DNA of 64,000 nt from Hyphomicrobiales bacterium (GTDB lineage Bacteria > Pseudomonadota > Alphaproteobacteria > Rhizobiales > Beijerinckiaceae), in contig JAGXAN010000007.1 of assembly GCA_019075865.1 (NCBI GenBank), positions 182,789-246,788 of the forward strand, given 5' to 3'. Below, piece by piece: positions 63,853 through 64,000 of the stretch. How positions within the stretch are numbered: position 1 is the stretch's first letter; each line of letters begins with the position of its first letter. The notes below the pieces were generated by a model, which worked only from the letters and a program-made list of their open reading frames with translations, did not search any database and was not told the origin of the DNA. Position numbers and translations under genes: made by a program.

Positions 63853-64000
63853 GTGAGCGTCCGGTGAGCGCGTTTTGGTAAGCGAGCCAAATGGGCGATG
63901 TTTTGGCATTAGAACCGGTATTAGTACTGGCATTAATTCCAGATCTGAGGGATGGCATGGCGCGGATGGAGATCATTTCCGGCGTTGAGCGGAGGCGACG
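63853..64000 (+). mobile_element. Left end of an IS66-family insertion sequence, truncated by window
   Basis: The stretch starting GTGAGCGTCCGGTGAGCG at 63853 resembles IS66-family terminal repeats, which as I recall start GTAAGCG. Thirty-eight bases later a transposase-like frame opens. The right end lies beyond the window, so the 8-bp target duplication expected for this family (left copy would be TGTGGAGG at 63845-63852) cannot be checked. Confidence 0.6.
63891..64000 (+). CDS. IS66-type TnpA (OrfA) N-terminus, cut by window
   Basis: From ATG 63891 the frame reads on to the window end and contains ARMEIISGVERRRR, which matches the typical start of IS66 OrfA/TnpA proteins (a short 'E-x2-SG-x-ERRRRW' box before the helix-turn-helix). 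Alternative starts are the ATGs at about 63957 and 63963. The rest of the protein is outside the window. Confidence 0.6.
   Translation, partial: MGDVLALEPVLVLALIPDLRDGMARMEIISGVERRR

Noticed and set aside
63552..63933. Two small minus-strand frames before the IS end
   Set aside because: No ribosome sites or familiar sequence; the second runs into the IS66-like terminus.
62126..64000. Duplicate of the tRNA-Lys 3' end as an attachment site
   Set aside because: I looked for a repeat of the TTCGAATCCCATCGCGCTCA region and found none in the window.
1..64000. CRISPR arrays, rRNA genes, integrases
   Set aside because: No regularly spaced repeats, no rRNA sequence and no recombinase motif were seen.

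Overview
The window reads as a chromosomal segment of an alphaproteobacterium, most likely in the Hyphomicrobiales (Rhizobiales). The signs are the ppiA-ppiB-queA-tgt order, nuoN-birA-rnj-mce-DUF1467, rpsF with a long Arg/Asp-rich tail, gyrA directly followed by coaD, a repressor-free BirA, the TIGR01459 HAD family and infA-maf-yacG. Coding GC is high, and GTG and TTG starts are frequent. The genus cannot be fixed from this sequence alone.

Layout. 1-17 kb is mainly housekeeping: an enoyl-CoA hydratase fragment, SRAP protein, LysR regulator, omega-aminotransferase, Ohr, pssA, infA-maf-yacG, an ErpA-like carrier, dgt, a Do-type protease, rarA, xseB, ribF, a MaoC protein, a CheY-like regulator, a NagD-like phosphatase and a methyltransferase. 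17-28 kb is a sugar-acid island. It holds a minus-strand operon (SDR, gluconate kinase, LacI regulator, uxuA), a divergent idonate-type dehydrogenase, a gluconolactonase-like protein, a second LacI regulator and a three-gene ribose-type ABC importer. Three GTTAYCGRTAAC-like operators tie these units together. 28-35 kb has an aldehyde dehydrogenase with DUF779 and an AAA-less GAF-Fis regulator, dusA and a nitrate/sulfonate/taurine-type ABC importer. 35-46 kb is core: gyrA-coaD, two cyclophilins, queA-tgt and rpsF-rpsR-rplI. A two-gene Septu-type anti-phage module (AAA ATPase plus HNH protein) is inserted between ppiB and queA. 46-52 kb carries moaA, an L,D-transpeptidase, tRNA-Val, gph, a DUF1003 protein, a D-2-hydroxyacid dehydrogenase-like flavoprotein and an orphan sugar-binding protein. 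52-62 kb holds nuoJKLMN (without nuoA-I), birA, rnj, mce and DUF1467. After tRNA-Lys, from 62.1 kb, composition drops and the content is accessory: a Panacea (DUF4065/SocA-like) antitoxin overlapping an unrecognised partner gene, then the left end of an IS66-like element running off the window.

Most unusual points: the Septu module whose last gene overlaps queA; the Panacea/unknown-protein pair next to tRNA-Lys; a tRNA-guanine transglycosylase in which all four structural zinc ligands appear replaced; a LacI-type palindrome that exactly fills a promoter spacer; a sigma-54-like promoter next to a regulator lacking the AAA+ domain needed for sigma-54 activation; a strong terminator-like hairpin between rpsR and rplI; and a nuo cluster detached from its first nine genes. 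Everything was read by eye from the sequence; no similarity search was run.
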